Assembly: GCA_930367215.1 (NCBI GenBank)
Contig: OV884058.1
Location: forward strand, 168,746,478-168,810,477
Length of the DNA stretch: 64,000 nucleotides
Origin: Pollenia angustigena
Taxonomy: Eukaryota; Arthropoda; Insecta; Diptera; Polleniidae
Direction: 5' to 3'
Shown in pieces: positions 45,661 to 57,609 of this stretch. The notes under the pieces were generated by a model that saw nothing but the letters and a program-made list of their open reading frames with translations, was not told where the DNA came from and did not search any database. Position numbers and translations under genes: made by a program. Numbering within the stretch: the stretch's first letter is position 1; each line of letters starts with the position of its first letter.

Positions 45661-46154
45661 TGTACATGATTATCTTCTTATTACGTTTTGTTTACAAATG
45701 TTTATTCATAACTATAACTAATCGTAATTTTAAAGCTACAGCTACTTATTTTCTATTGAAATCATTATTACGAAAACTTTTGTTTGTCAACAATTTTTCG
45801 AAGCGAATTTTTTTTAACAAAAAATACTTTTTAACTATTTCACCCCTCGCTTAATTTTGTTTTTAGTTCATCACATCACATCAGACTCCATAAGATGATG
45901 GTGTTGAATTATGTTAGCAACACTTGAAAATAACAGAACAAAGGTATCATGTATGTAATGCTTTTGACTATGATTTAATACACATAAATCGCATACATAA
46001 TGACATTTGTAACTAAAACAATTCTTTTTTTGCTTTGCTTTTTTCTATTGAATTTTTTGCACAAGAACAAGAAGCCAAATTGTCTTTGTCACTGTTTCAA
46101 GAGATACATGGGGTGAAGCAATTAAGGAAAAACTAATTAAAGTTTAATGATATA
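45661..46154. other. No recognisable feature
   Basis: AT-rich; no supported gene. Confidence 0.3.
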
Positions 46155-46471
46155 CAAGCAAAGAAAAAACATGGTTGTGGTAAACATATTCCAAGAGCAA
46201 AATATTATAATAAGATTCATGATTGTAGTTACCATATTACGATTATTATTGAATCATATTATAACCAAATATATTCGAAATATTATGTCATACTATTTTT
46301 CCCTTGATCATATTTTTAGCCTGTTTATCATAATAAGCTAAGAAGTATCCATATTATTACCATGTAAAGAATTAACCATTTTATGAAAAGCACCACTTTC
46401 AAAGCAATAAAAAAAACATTTAAATTTGTATGCATAGATTTTTGTAATTTTGTGGCACTTCACTCTGCGTG
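46155..46471. mobile_element. CACGCAGAG-type MITE
   Basis: Starts CAAGCAAAGAAAAAACATGG (decayed end) and ends CTCTGCGTG then TA. The inner words TAATATGAT and ACCACAACCATG, inverted, match the 13917 family. Confidence 0.6.
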
Positions 46472-47053
46472 TATTTATAAATATTAAAAAGATTATTTAA
46501 AAAAAAACCCCCCAAACAATACCTTTGTTACTATGAAGATTTAATATCCTAAAAGTAATAGAAAAATAAATTAGAAGTAAAACATCTACATCTATGTCTA
46601 CAAGAAAACAATAGACACACACATACCCCCAAATAGATACATATGCTTGCCAATTTGATGACTATGGAGATTAATGCCAAATTGTTGTTGTTTACTTTGT
46701 AGCCTACCGTTACTACGGAAAAATTGGTACAACAACGTGTGAAAGTGTAAGAACAGCAGCAATAGATTGGGGCATATTTGTGTAGTCTTTTATTTAAATA
46801 ATGATTTTATTAAACAGATGTTTAATATTTCCTGAGCTTGACTGATGAGGTTCTTTTTTTAAACAATAACATGAGCAAATATTGCTTTATGCTTTTTTTC
46901 TTTTGTTCATGATAAAATCTAATTATGCTAGCATTTTATAAAATAACATAAGATATGTCGTTTTTCTTAAAAAATCGTTTTATTTACTCTAATTCTTTCA
47001 AGATTGTTTGTTGTACGGAAAACGAAAATAAAACTGAATATTGAATATACATA
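46472..47053. other. No recognisable feature
   Basis: AT-rich; no supported gene. Confidence 0.3.
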
Positions 47054-48359
47054 CAGTGAGTCTCATAATTATTTTGCATATAAGAAAAATAAGCTTTTTA
47101 GAAGAAACTTGGTTGATATCCATTTATTATATTAAACAGGAATTTCTTTTTATTAACGTGTTAAGAGAAAGACAAAGAATTAAATTATAAAAAAAATATT
47201 TTGAACATTTTAATAATTTTACTGTTTATACGAGATTTTAGAAAAATATAGTGCATTTTTAAGATCACAAAAGTATTTGGCTTTTAAAAAATATCACGTA
47301 TTTTTACCGTATAACAATGGATATGCCACAGTTAATCCGTTGTTTTAAGAAACTGCAGCTAATCGTCGTGGTATAGATTCCACCAATTTTTGGCACTTTT
47401 CTTGAGGTATTTTTCCACATTCTTGTAGCAAAGCTTGTTTCAACGTAGTTTTCGAAGATATGTGGCGTTGACGAACCTTTTCCTCCAAATACGCCCATAA
47501 ATGCTCCAAAGGCGGACAAACAGCCCCAAACATAACAGAACCTCAACCATGTTTTACTGTTGGCTTGATATTTTTTTATGAAGGGACTCATTCGGCTTTC
47601 TCCAAACCATGCGTCGTCCAGCAGCCCCAAAAATAATTTATTTGCTTTCATCGCTAAATATTACAGATTTCAAAAAGTCAAAACCTTTGGTTTTATGTTG
47701 ATTAGCGAAGGATAATCGCTTATTTCTCTTTGTTTCAGAAATTAGCAATTTTTATTTCTTGCTACTCGAGCATTAAAGTTGTTTGATCGTAGTACTCCAC
47801 GAAATGTTTCGTTGCTATCATTTATCATTAAGTTTTGGAGCAGATAAATTCCGGTTTTCTATTGTTTGACGATACCTCTTAAACATTTGCTATATAAAAA
47901 AAAACCTTTTTTACCTTGGTCATGAAGGTGCAAGATGACTTTCCTCTCGGAAGAACATAGTTCCTTTTCTTTCGGCATTTAAATTAGATAAATAATAGCA
48001 AAATACCTTGAAATTATTATGTTATTCGTACGAAAATATGATTGAAACCTATAAACGAAGCAAGCCCATATAAAATGTAAAAATTTATAACAATATTTGC
48101 AAGCATAAGATGATTTTTTTTAAAAAGCAAAATACTTTTGTGAGTATTAATTTAGGGTCAAAATAGTTTTAATGTCAGGAAAAGGTCATGAAATAACAAG
48201 TTTTTGTAACTTTATTATCATATTTACGTTGTAACACATATCACTTATGTAATAAATGTACTATTTTCTCAAAAATTAAACAAATTGTACTTAATTTTGA
48301 GGAATGTTTTTAATCTTTATGGAGTAAAGAAATATGCAAAATATTTATGAGACTCACTG
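47054..48359 (-). mobile_element. Tc1-like transposon, decayed
   Basis: The 1,306-bp element has inverted ends CAGTGAGTCTCATAATTATT and, inverted, CAAAATATTTATGAGACTCA then CTG, with TA on both sides. The length and ends fit Tc1-like elements. Confidence 0.85.
47304..48000 (-). pseudogene. Tc1-like transposase relic
   Basis: The C-terminus on the minus strand reads PPLEHLWAYLEEKVRQRHIS, TLKQALLQECGKIPQEKCQK and ESIPRRLAAV. EHLW carries the last catalytic glutamate of the DD34E triad in Tc1 transposases. A second frame covers the preceding part (a WLRFCYVWGCLSAF segment replaces WW-type sequence), so frameshifts separate the domains. The N-terminal DNA-binding part is not recognisable. It is inactive. 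Confidence 0.75.
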
Positions 48360-48367
48360 TACATATA

Positions 48368-49122
48368 TGGGCATTTCCGATAGAAAGGTCCACCGTGACC
48401 GAAAATTTAAAAGTTATTAAAAGCTGATTATTTTACGATATTGTTATAGAAAAATATTTAGATTTTACTAATTTTGTTCACTTAGATGAACAATCAGACT
48501 GCAAAGTTATGCAAACGTACATAATTTCTTATTTGTGAGAATGTTTTATGGTATGTTTTCTTTAAAGAGGTGATATTTGATATAAATTATTCCAAAAAAT
48601 ATGTTCTTACATGGTCTGTAATCTAAGGAAGAGTTCAAACAGAAATATGTTTTTCGGATTAACAGTAAATTTTTATTTTATTTTAATCATTATTCAGTTG
48701 AATTATTACGGAAAAAAATGCACGTTCGAAATGTCACGTATCGACCCAGATTTTGGCTTAAAAAAAAAAAAGAAAATACAGACGACTTTGGAATCAAACC
48801 AAAGGTATTTTAATGTTACATTGCTACGTAAAATTGTGAAAGTAGTTTGACTTAAAAATTGTGCCAGGTTTCGTTGAATTACGCCTTTTTATACATGGCC
48901 AAAAAAACTACTTCTGTTTTTTTTCACGTTCGAACCGCTACTTCTTTTGCCATTATCTTTGGCCTAGAATCGCGCCCTCCATAAGCTTTAGCATAGGTAA
49001 CAGTGCTTTCTTAGTGTTATAATTTAAGGGTTAAGAAAACATGAAAATATTTTTTGTTAAAAATGTTATTGCATTTTTGAGGCGTACGACTGTCACGTTC
49101 AACACTTTGGAATTACCCATAT
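48368..49122. mobile_element. GGGCA-ended element, copy 1
   Basis: About 755 bp, homologous to 62238-63012. Short inverted ends ATATGGGCATTTCC and, inverted, GGAATTACCCATAT. The interior word GGTCCACCGTG is near the left end and GCGTACGACTGTCACGTTCA near the right. A small open frame (MVCNLRKSS...) is shared at its start but shifts frame between copies, so it is not a gene. Confidence 0.65.
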
Positions 49123-49445
49123 ATAGAATAATAATAATAAATAGCTTTAATAATTGAATTGCAGAAAATCATGAGTTAAGACATCATCTGAGAATGAGTA
49201 ACGAATTTAAATTTTCAATTAAATGGCTTTGTCAATTCACAAAATTTAAGATTTTTCGTTTTCGAATTTATATGCCTACAAATTTCCATTATTTTGCTAA
49301 ATTTTTCGAAAACATTTCGGCATAATTGAACATGGTGGTACATTATGAGCTAAATTAACAATTTTTCTTTCAGCACTTTGCAAAGAAAACGTGGGGTATT
49401 TAATATGAATAGCTACACAAGAAAACAACGTACCAATATGAATAT
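49123..49445. other. No recognisable feature
   Basis: AT-rich spacer. Confidence 0.3.
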
Positions 49446-50530
49446 GTTCACGTCTGAACCGAAGGCAGCGGGTTTCCTATCGCTGGTGTCAATTTTTGTT
49501 TTTGGCTTGCTACTTAAAATTTATTCTTGTTACTTAAGTCGAATCGTTGTTTAAAAGAAATATTGTATGGCTGTTTTTTACACTCGCGTTTTAACTTAAA
49601 TTATTTATACTACATTTACATTAGCCCGAAATCTTGTAGATTTGATTTAAAATCTTCTTCGAAATCTAGTGCGTTTACATTATACTTTTTTGACATAAGC
49701 GTTTTTATAACAAAACAACTGACTAAAAGTTTTTTCATTACACATACAAAAAACACAAAAAGAAATATACATCTAAAAATTTGCATTACCTTTTATTAAT
49801 AATCAACCATATTTATTTTATCAATATTACTCGTTTTTTTATATTTTTACAGTTTTTATTAAACTTTTAATTTGTTTTTTAACAATTTTTGTTTTGTCTT
49901 TTCTTTAAATGTCATTTTTTCTTGTGCAGGGAAGTATTTTTTAGTGCTTTATTGAAAAAACCATAGTTGCATCATTAAGTACTATTAGATTTTGAGTAGA
50001 TTTCGTCAAAATCTAGTCACGAAGTAGATTTTGTTTTGTATGGGAAATCTAGTCAAAAACAACTAGATTTGGCTCGAAATCTCGTAAGTACTAGATTTGG
50101 CGTAGGTGTAAATGTAGTATTAAATTGTTTAGAAAGTTGATATTTTGTAATAAATTTTGTATTTTGGCAATAAATAAATGGAAGTTTATAATGTTTTTGG
50201 AAAAAACCGGAAAGTGTTTTTATATGGTTAAAAGTACTTTTCTTTCGTTTTAAATATCTGTGCCTATTTCTAGTTCTTTTTTAGCCTTTATAATATCACC
50301 AAGTTGCTTGGATACTTGGCTGATATTTTAGCGCTAGATCTCGAAGCGTTTCGCCCGGACCACGCAATCGGCGTTCTCTCGAAGAATATACCAAGGTGTT
50401 TGGATCCTTGGCTGGTATTCAGGAGCTGTATACCAAATCCATTCCTATATACAGTCCACACTCCACGAAACGTATTGGCGTTTCGTCCGGACCATTACAA
50501 GACGTAATCGGCGTTTTTACATATGTAATT
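49446..50530 (+). repeat. Dispersed repeat R2, copy 2, split by a MITE
   Basis: Homologous to 44293-44993 on both sides of the MITE 49608-50119. Confidence 0.7.
49608..50119. mobile_element. TACTACATTTACA MITE with TTA duplication
   Basis: 512 bp, ends TACTACATTTACATTAGCCC and, inverted, TGTAAATGTAGTA. TTA flanks both ends (49605-49607 and 50120-50122). The empty site TTATTTAAACTG lies in R2 copy 1 near 44,545. A 3-bp TTA duplication fits PIF/Harbinger-type elements. Confidence 0.75.
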
Positions 50531-51349
50531 GAATTTTATTTTCAAAACCAACAATCCATTATGTTAACACAGCGTGCAAATCGTCGTCATGTTAATGTAC
50601 GGATTACATTCTCAAGCGTCAAGAATGAACAATTTGGTAGGAAGTTTTCGTCAACATGAGTCTGTAAGAATCCTACACCGACTGCCAGAAGACCACCTAC
50701 CATGAACACTTGGAGCAAAGCCGCGAATAATGTTGTAAGTGACAAAATAATAATTTTTCATGAGATGAAATAAACGTTTTTAAAAGGCGAGATAACTTTC
50801 TTTGAGTTTGGTTCAAGATTATCAAAAATAATGGCAATAAAAACAAGGATGCAAAGAATTAAGGAATTTACATTCCAAATTCCATTTAAAATTGCTATTT
50901 AATTTAAGGGCAAAAACGTTTTATATACAAAAACGAGATGGGAGTTAAAATGTTTTTCCACTATAGAAAGCATCACACAGTGTCGTGTTTTCATATAACG
51001 AGACGTTATTGTAATGATTTGAAATTTGGCACAAATGTTTTAATTGATAAAAGATAACAAAATTTCAAATTTCTAAATTTTCGGAGCGAGGATTCGTGTC
51101 CTTCCCATATATCCTGAAATTAAATAATGTCATAAAAGATAGACAAAGAGTTCAAACTTCATTGGATTTGATACACTCAAGGAGGTGACCAAATTTTATC
51201 TGAATCGGAACAAGGACACGCCTAGCTGAAAAATTTCCTTTTTCAAAATATTCAAAAAAATTAATAAAATAAAAATTTCTTAAATTAACTCAGTAAACCA
51301 AAATTCTATTCCATTGTTTTTATTTTTTATTTTATTCATATTCAGAATC
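50531..51349. other. No recognisable gene
   Basis: Mixed AT-rich sequence with short open frames only. Confidence 0.3.
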
Positions 51350-52300
51350 ACTTTCTTCTGACAAATTTATTAAATTTTCTAGAAGTGAATCCTCCTGATA
51401 TCCAGCACTCTCTTCAATAATGAATGAAATTATTTATCTCTTCATTGTTATTATAACTTCCATTTGTTTTTTGTGTATATAGATAAGTTTGGCTCAGATT
51501 GTAAAATCATTATTTCTATTATGTCTTTATTAGTATTCACACGACTGTTTTTTCGAGTATGGTTCAAACCAGTGTTCGAAAATAAACACTAAATATCGTT
51601 TTTTAATGTTCGGTTCGGTAGATTTGTGGAAAACACAAACGCTAATAGTTTTTGTGTAGAAAAACATTAAAAAAAATAACGTTTCCCTGTTAGTCGTCTT
51701 TCGAACACAAAAATATTACTGTTTTTATCAAACTCAACAAAAGATGTGAACATTTAATTCCGTTCGGGTTTTTTTGAAAATCCAAAAAATCAATGTGTTC
51801 GGTTCGGCTCGTTAATGTTCGTCCCTTTTGGCTGGTAAAAAAAAACATTTTTACAAAAACCAAATACACACACGAAAAAAACATTATAGAACATTAAAAT
51901 ATTATGTTTTTCTACAGTATCACTACAATTGTTCTGTATTTTAATGTTCGGTTCTTTCTTGAAAATAGTTACGAACGGTATTAAGGGTTGTGTATGTCTA
52001 CACAATCACTTAAAAAATAGATATCGTTCCTGGGTGTGTGAGCCGAACGTTAAATAATGTACTGTTTATTTTCGAACACTGGTTCAAACGAATTTTTCTA
52101 AAAACTGTATGATTGGAATCTATAGCTTCCTCAGACAACATTCCTACTGGAATCGTGGAGTTTATTATAAATTCTGCTCCATGCACAAGTATTTTGTAAA
52201 CAGTAACAGGCATAAGATACCAGGAATATTTCTCCACATATAAAGTCCGTGTTTCTCTTAGCAGTTTTTGAAAATTTGAAATATTTATTGTTTTACTGCT
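51350..52300 (-). pseudogene. Unidentified protein-coding relic split by a hAT MITE
   Basis: The minus strand reads QKLLRETRTLYVEKYSWYLM, VYKILVHGAEFIINSTIPVG and MLSEEAIDSNHTVFRKIRLN up to the MITE at 52081. Removing the MITE and one copy of its 8-bp duplication continues the frame with HTRKNSRVNTNKDIIEIMIL. The pattern (P-x-T-V-x-K-I-L-x-H-G, S-E-E-A, basic R-K-x-S-R) resembles a conserved region in insect proteins, often TE-like, that I cannot name. Stops on both sides show decay. Confidence 0.55.
51570..52081. mobile_element. hAT MITE, copy 1
   Basis: 512 bp, ends CAGTGTTCGAAAATAAACAC and the inverse GTTTATTTTCGAACACTG. Perfect 8-bp target duplication GTTCAAAC (51562-51569 and 52082-52089). 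No ORF. Confidence 0.92.
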
Positions 52301-52934
52301 CTTTTAGAGCTCTAATGGAATTCCAATGTTGGTCTTCCTTTACGACTTGTACTTGGGATCTAAGCAAATTAATTGTTGAAAATAAATATCAGATTATATA
52401 TCTACATTGCATATGTGTTCTTCTTTGATATTGAAAAATAAATTAAGACACGAACTGTTCCTTTATTTTCAAACAGCTCCTTCTTTCTGGAGCACTTTAC
52501 CCATTTACGTTTTATGTTTGCTAAAATAAAATTAAGTCTTTTATTTGTTTTATTTCCCACTTTAGTCTTAAATTTATATTCCAAAAAAGTAATTATTTCC
52601 ATATGGGCTGCTCTGTAAGAAGTATGTTTGAAGCAAATATTGAAAAAATTCTCTAATTTGTACCTTTGATGACACTGAAAAACTGAAAAAAGTCGTATTT
52701 TCGCAACGTTTCGCAAATGTCACATACTTTTTTATAATATACATACTTGTATTAATATTATACTAAATTATAAAAAAAGTAGTTTTTGATAGTTTTTTTT
52801 AATTGCCAGGTAAACTTGCAAGTTTTAAATAATTGTTACTTTTTTTGTTCACATTCAGAATAACGGTAAAACACATATGATAGCTAAATGGATAAAAAAA
52901 GTGCGATTCCATATTTAAGTAAGTTCGCACTATA
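52301..52934. other. No recognisable feature
   Basis: AT-rich; may continue the decayed minus-strand gene above, but frames are broken. Confidence 0.3.
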
Positions 52935-52942
52935 ATATAAAT

Positions 52943-53474
52943 CAGTGTTCGAAAATAAACACTAAATATCGTTTCATAATGTTCGGTTCGGTAGATTTGT
53001 GGAAAACACAAACGCTAATAGTGTTTGTGCAGAAAATCATTAAAAAAATAACATTTCCCTGTTAGCCATCTGTCGAACACAAAAATATTACTGTTTTTAT
53101 CAAACTCAACAAAAGATGTGAACATTTTATTCCGTTCGGTTTTTTTTTAAATCCACAAACTTCAATGTGTTCGGTTCGGCTCGTTAATGTTCGTCCCTTT
53201 TTGCTGGTAAAAAAAAATCCAAACGTTTTCTACAAAAACAAAATATACACACGAAAAAAACTTATAGAACATTAAAATATAATGTTTGTCTACAGTATCA
53301 CTAAAATTGTTCTGTTTTTTAACGAAGAACCGAACATTTTCTGATGTTCGGTTCTTTCTTAAAAATAGTTACGAACGGTATTAAGGGCTGTGTATGTCTA
53401 CACAATCACTAAAAAAATAGATATCGTTCCTGGGTGTGTGAGCCGAACGTTGTACTGTTTATTTTCGAACACTG
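52943..53474. mobile_element. hAT MITE, copy 2
   Basis: 532 bp, same ends and interior as 51570-52081, in the same orientation. Perfect 8-bp duplication ATATAAAT (52935-52942 and 53475-53482). Confidence 0.92.
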
Positions 53475-53482
53475 ATATAAAT

Positions 53483-53879
53483 GCATATATTGCCGGCTTT
53501 ATCGACAATTTATATTATGTTAACCCTTTAGCACATTCGCACTATTTTACATTTTTCTTTGCATGCTGCACATTCACCTGAAACAATCAAATTTGATTAG
53601 CTCTAACTACTGTATATATTAACATATTTTAAAACTTATTTTTTATTATTGTTATTTGAAATCTATATAATAAAACTGTATCAATCAAATTCTAAAATTA
53701 TAAAAAATATTATTTTCATTTTTGGCCGCCCACACCACACAGTGCATCATGACTAGTGGCTTTTAATGGTGTTCTCTTTTCTAAAAAATAATATTGCATT
53801 ATAATTGTGTAATATATCTATCATTACAATGGAACAAAATAATAGCTAAGTTTTATATCAAAGATGTTAAGTAATGATT
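53483..53879. other. No recognisable feature
   Basis: AT-rich spacer between a hAT MITE and the long-TIR element. Confidence 0.3.
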
Positions 53880-54715
53880 AGATAATGCTAATGATTGCTA
53901 ATTAACCTTCTTTTGTGAAATTCTCTAATTCATCAAACAATTAGAATTAGTTCAACTAAATCCCATAAGATAATTGAAATTTTTATTCCAATGGTAAAAC
54001 TAATTGCAATTAGTTGACATTTGCAAACAAAATTGGTTTACCTTTACAATTAGAAATCTACTTGACTTCTGCTAATGCAATTAGATATTCAATTAGCTCG
54101 AATTAAAATCAATTATTTTGATATGATTCATCAATATTTGAATGATGCTGATAAAACTTCCAATATATGGTCCAAATATCCTACATTAAAGGAAATAGCA
54201 CTGTTTTGCAACACACCGCTTACGTCTTCAGGCCCTGTGGAGCGACTATTTTCCTTCGCGGGCATTATTAATAGTCCAAGGCGGGGTCGCTTGACGGACT
54301 TTTCTTTTGAAAAGCTCGTATTGCTGAAAGCGAATATACCCGGTCATTGTAGTTATTAAACATTTAGTACGTACGTTAAATATGTGTGCATGTATGTAAT
54401 ATATGTACATAAGTAATATAAATATGTGTGAAATTCATATTATGAATATTTTAGTTTTTTTTTTTTCGTTTTTGAAAATATCAAAATAATTGATTCTAAT
54501 TCGAGCTAATTGAATATCTAATTGCATAATCAGAAGTCAATTAGATTTCTAATTGTAAAGGTAAACCATTTTTTTGCTAATGGTTACTAATTGCAATTAG
54601 TTTTACCATTGAAATAAAAATTCCAATTATCTAATGGGAATTAGTTGAACTAATTCTAATTGTTTGATGAATTAGAGAATATAAACCAATTGCATCAATT
54701 GCTAATTCTAATTGG
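53880..54715. mobile_element. Long-TIR hAT derivative
   Basis: Inverted arms of about 220 bp (about 53,897-54,118 and 54,478-54,710) consist of AATTAG-type words with the palindrome CTAATTGCAATTAG. Between them only the hAT dimerisation domain is left. Exact outer ends and target duplication were not resolved. Confidence 0.7.
54100..54359 (+). pseudogene. hAT C-terminal dimerisation domain
   Basis: Reads MIHQYLNDADKTSNIWSKYP, LFCNTPLTSSGPVERLFSFA and GRLTDFSFEKLVLLKAN. This is a clean hATC domain (S-x-P-V-E-R-L-F-S core) through which hAT transposases pair. The frame is intact for about 85 codons to a TAA at 54357, but the catalytic domain and zinc finger are absent. It begins inside the left inverted arm. 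Confidence 0.8.
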
Positions 54716-54930
54716 AATTTAACATGTATGTTTTATACTCAACACAAATGTGTATTTAGCGTGTTAAATATTGAAAGCAAAGCTTGTTACTAGAACCGAT
54801 ATTCACCACGGTTGTAGAAATTTTCCACGTTACATTTTCTTTGAATTCCATAAGCGTTAACAACACTGATTTTCGATAATTAATATCAGCGTTGTTAAAA
54901 ATTTTACGCCAAAAAAAAATTATTATTAAA
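54716..54930. other. Short spacer
   Basis: No feature recognised. Confidence 0.3.
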
Positions 54931-54932
54931 TA

Positions 54933-56281
54933 CAGTATTCCACGGATAATTACCTCGACAAAAATGCCAATATTTTTGGGTAATTATGCGGGGTAAGCAT
55001 TTAAACGAATACGCTTAACTACCTCGTTGAGGTAATAATAAGAATACGGTTAACTACCTCATTGAGGTAATTAAGTGAATTCGTTTAAATACCTCAGTGA
55101 GGTAATTAGACGTATTTATTTACAAGATAACTTAACTTTGATGTATGAAAAAATTTAAGAAAGGAATTTTTACATGTATCAGCTTAATCTTAAGAGATAG
55201 CAATAAAAAACAATGGGATTTGTTGTCTTAAATTTTGTCTGTAGTGCTTTCTGAGATATCCTGTCATATCCTACTACTACACATGGAAGACGTAAATATG
55301 CAATTGCATGGTTTTTCTTGTGCGACCAATGAAAGCAGAAACAATATATTTATGCGTTTAGAGCTTTTAATGAATTTTGGTATCGATTTGTTTGTAAATA
55401 ATTTCCATATTGTAGCCATTGCTGCATTTTTATTGCACACATATTTTAAGTTTTTAAAAAATAAATAAAAAAATTGCTTAAAAATCTGGTTAACAGATGA
55501 GTTTTCTGTTGCCTTAATTTCGCCACCTACATTAAATTTTCACTGTACAATTTTAAGCCATAGCAAGTTTTTGTTGAAGATAAATGTTTTTCGCAACTTA
55601 TAACATAGAAACCTAGACGCATCGTTTAGTAAACGATCGAATCAGAAACACTTGTTTAGGTAATATTTTCGTGTCCGTCCGTCCGTCCATCCATCTTGCT
55701 AGTTGTATGTCCATGTAAACCTTGTGCGAAAAGTTAAGGTAGCAGTTTTTAGATAATTTGATAAAATTGGGTAAATACGTTTAATTGTCATAAAAACGAA
55801 ACATAGTCCCCATGCAAACTTCAAAGTTTAATCTCTTTAAGACAAAATATCTTATAAATTTGGTGTATCTAGATTATATATAACTCTTATATGAATCTTG
55901 ATCGCATAACATAACTTTTAATGCAAATATTAATTTGTTGAATATTTTGCTTTTAATCAAGCCACATTTTGTTTTTTAGGAATATTTTTTTAAAAAAATT
56001 TTAGCGCATATTTTCAAATTATTAACATGTTAAACTTGGTTACATTACTTGCTGTGTTTTTGTCAAATAGTACTAAGGCAATTAAACGAATGAAATTAAG
56101 GTATAATTTTGTTGTGGGAGTTAAATTTTTAAGGCAATTATCCGAATCGGGTAATTAAGCGTATGGCAATTAAACGTGGATTTTTGTCTAAAAAATGGAA
56201 GAAAAAAATCGGGGATTTAAAACTCGAGGTAAATAAGCGTGAAAGGCATTTAAGCGTGGGGTAATTAACCGGGTTATACTG
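54933..56281. mobile_element. Pogo-like element with GAGGTAATTA palindromes
   Basis: Ends CAGTATTCCACGGATAATTA and the inverse TTAACCGGGTTATACTG, about 38 bp imperfect inverted repeats, with TA outside. Near the left end three palindromic blocks ACCTC(A/G)xTGAGGTAAT are spaced about 40-45 bp. A fly dispersed repeat with CGTCCGTCCGTCC lies inside (about 55,630-55,900). The ORF at 55235-55468 has no family match. Confidence 0.6.
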
Positions 56282-56329
56282 TAGAAGTAAAACAAACAAA
56301 AAACCAAAAAGTTTTTATATCCATTACAA

Positions 56330-56601
56330 CCCAGTAAAAACTTCGCCTACAAAATAATGTGTTGAGTAATCTGAAAAACATAAGAGCACTACTTACAATT
56401 CTACTGAAAGAACCAATGAATTTTACAAGGCATGTCCCAAAATGAACGCATTCAAAAGTAAGTCATTATTTATTTTACCTGCATACATCCAGAAAAAAGT
56501 AGTTATAGAAGTTGTTATAGATGTAGTTATAGAACAAAGCTACAAAATAATGAGTTAATGAAGCTATTCATTTTGAAAAAGTAGGCGAAGTTTTTACTGG
56601 G
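56330..56601. mobile_element. CCCAGTAAAAA MITE, short form
   Basis: 272 bp with perfect 21-bp inverted ends starting CCCAGTAAAAACTTCGCCTA. AA flanks both sides. The ends match the group at 10520 and 24084, but the interior differs. Confidence 0.85.
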
Positions 56602-56670
56602 AATATAACCAAAAATCACATTTTAACACAAATTGTACGCAAACACAAGAAAAAAGTTAATAGAAAAAAA

Positions 56671-57271
56671 GGTGGCATGTCATAACGTCCAGTGTCATAG
56701 TGTCCATGGACGTTATGACACTCCAAAAAGTGTTACAGCGTCCATGGACTTTATGACCCTTTTGAAAATGTCATAATGTCCGTGGGCATTATGACCCTTT
56801 GCAAATGGACATTATGAAATTTTCAAAAGTGTCCAATGTCCATAATTACTTAAGAAGTTAAATACAAAACAAGAACTGCATATGCGCAGAGAAAACATGT
56901 TTTATTATGGTCGCAACCAACAAAACTATTTTTAAAGAAACTAATTTAACCATAATATGGTTGTCGGTGACAATGATTTGGTTAAATTAAACATAATATG
57001 GCTAAATTTTTTTAAAAATAGTTTTGCTGCTCTGGGTGTATATTAAATATATAACGAAAACACTTTTGGGCTCAAGGATTATCTCCTCTATGGTATAACA
57101 AATACCAGCTTCGCTAACTAAAGCTTCTTACGTCCGCGGACGCTATGACATTTATTTGATGTACGTTATGAAACTTTTAAAAGTGTCACAATGTCCATGG
57201 ACACTATGACACTTTCAAAAGTGTCATAACGTCCATTGACACTATGACACTGGACGTTATGACATGCCACC
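56671..57271. mobile_element. Composite GGTGGCATG MITE, copy 2
   Basis: 601 bp with the same ends as 33748-34467 and a perfect 8-bp duplication GAAAAAAA (56663-56670 and 57272-57279). It contains the same nested CACGCAGAG MITE (about 56,883-57,038) but only one 82-bp unit. Confidence 0.9.
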
Positions 57272-57279
57272 GAAAAAAA

Positions 57280-57609
57280 TACTTGCTTGCAGATGCAAAA
57301 AAGGGTATTATCTCACACTCAATTATAACTGGGGGTAAGAAATGGAACAAATTTGCCATTTATTGTTGCAACATATTAAGAAAGGAAAACGATAACTTTT
57401 CACATTTTTGCATGTATTTTTAGAATAGAACGGTAGCATACATGGAATATTTTTGTCAGAGAAGAAAACACCATAAGACTTTATTCCACGTTTCACAACA
57501 GAAAGTGTGTACCAAAACTGTTTTTCAACATTACCTGCTGTGGAGTGATTTTTGTTGGAACGCCCTTATTTTTCTTGTTTTATATGGAATTCTGCCAATT
57601 TTTAACATT
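57280..57609. other. No recognisable feature
   Basis: AT-rich spacer before the satellite. Confidence 0.3.

Noticed and set aside
46838..46850. CTGATGAGG as another hammerhead box
   Set aside because: No stem II hairpin followed by GAAA lies downstream.
48611..48850. Shared small ORF starting MVCNLRKSS in two copies
   Set aside because: The frame shifts after about 40 codons in the second copy (62476-62658); similarity is explained by DNA homology of the element.
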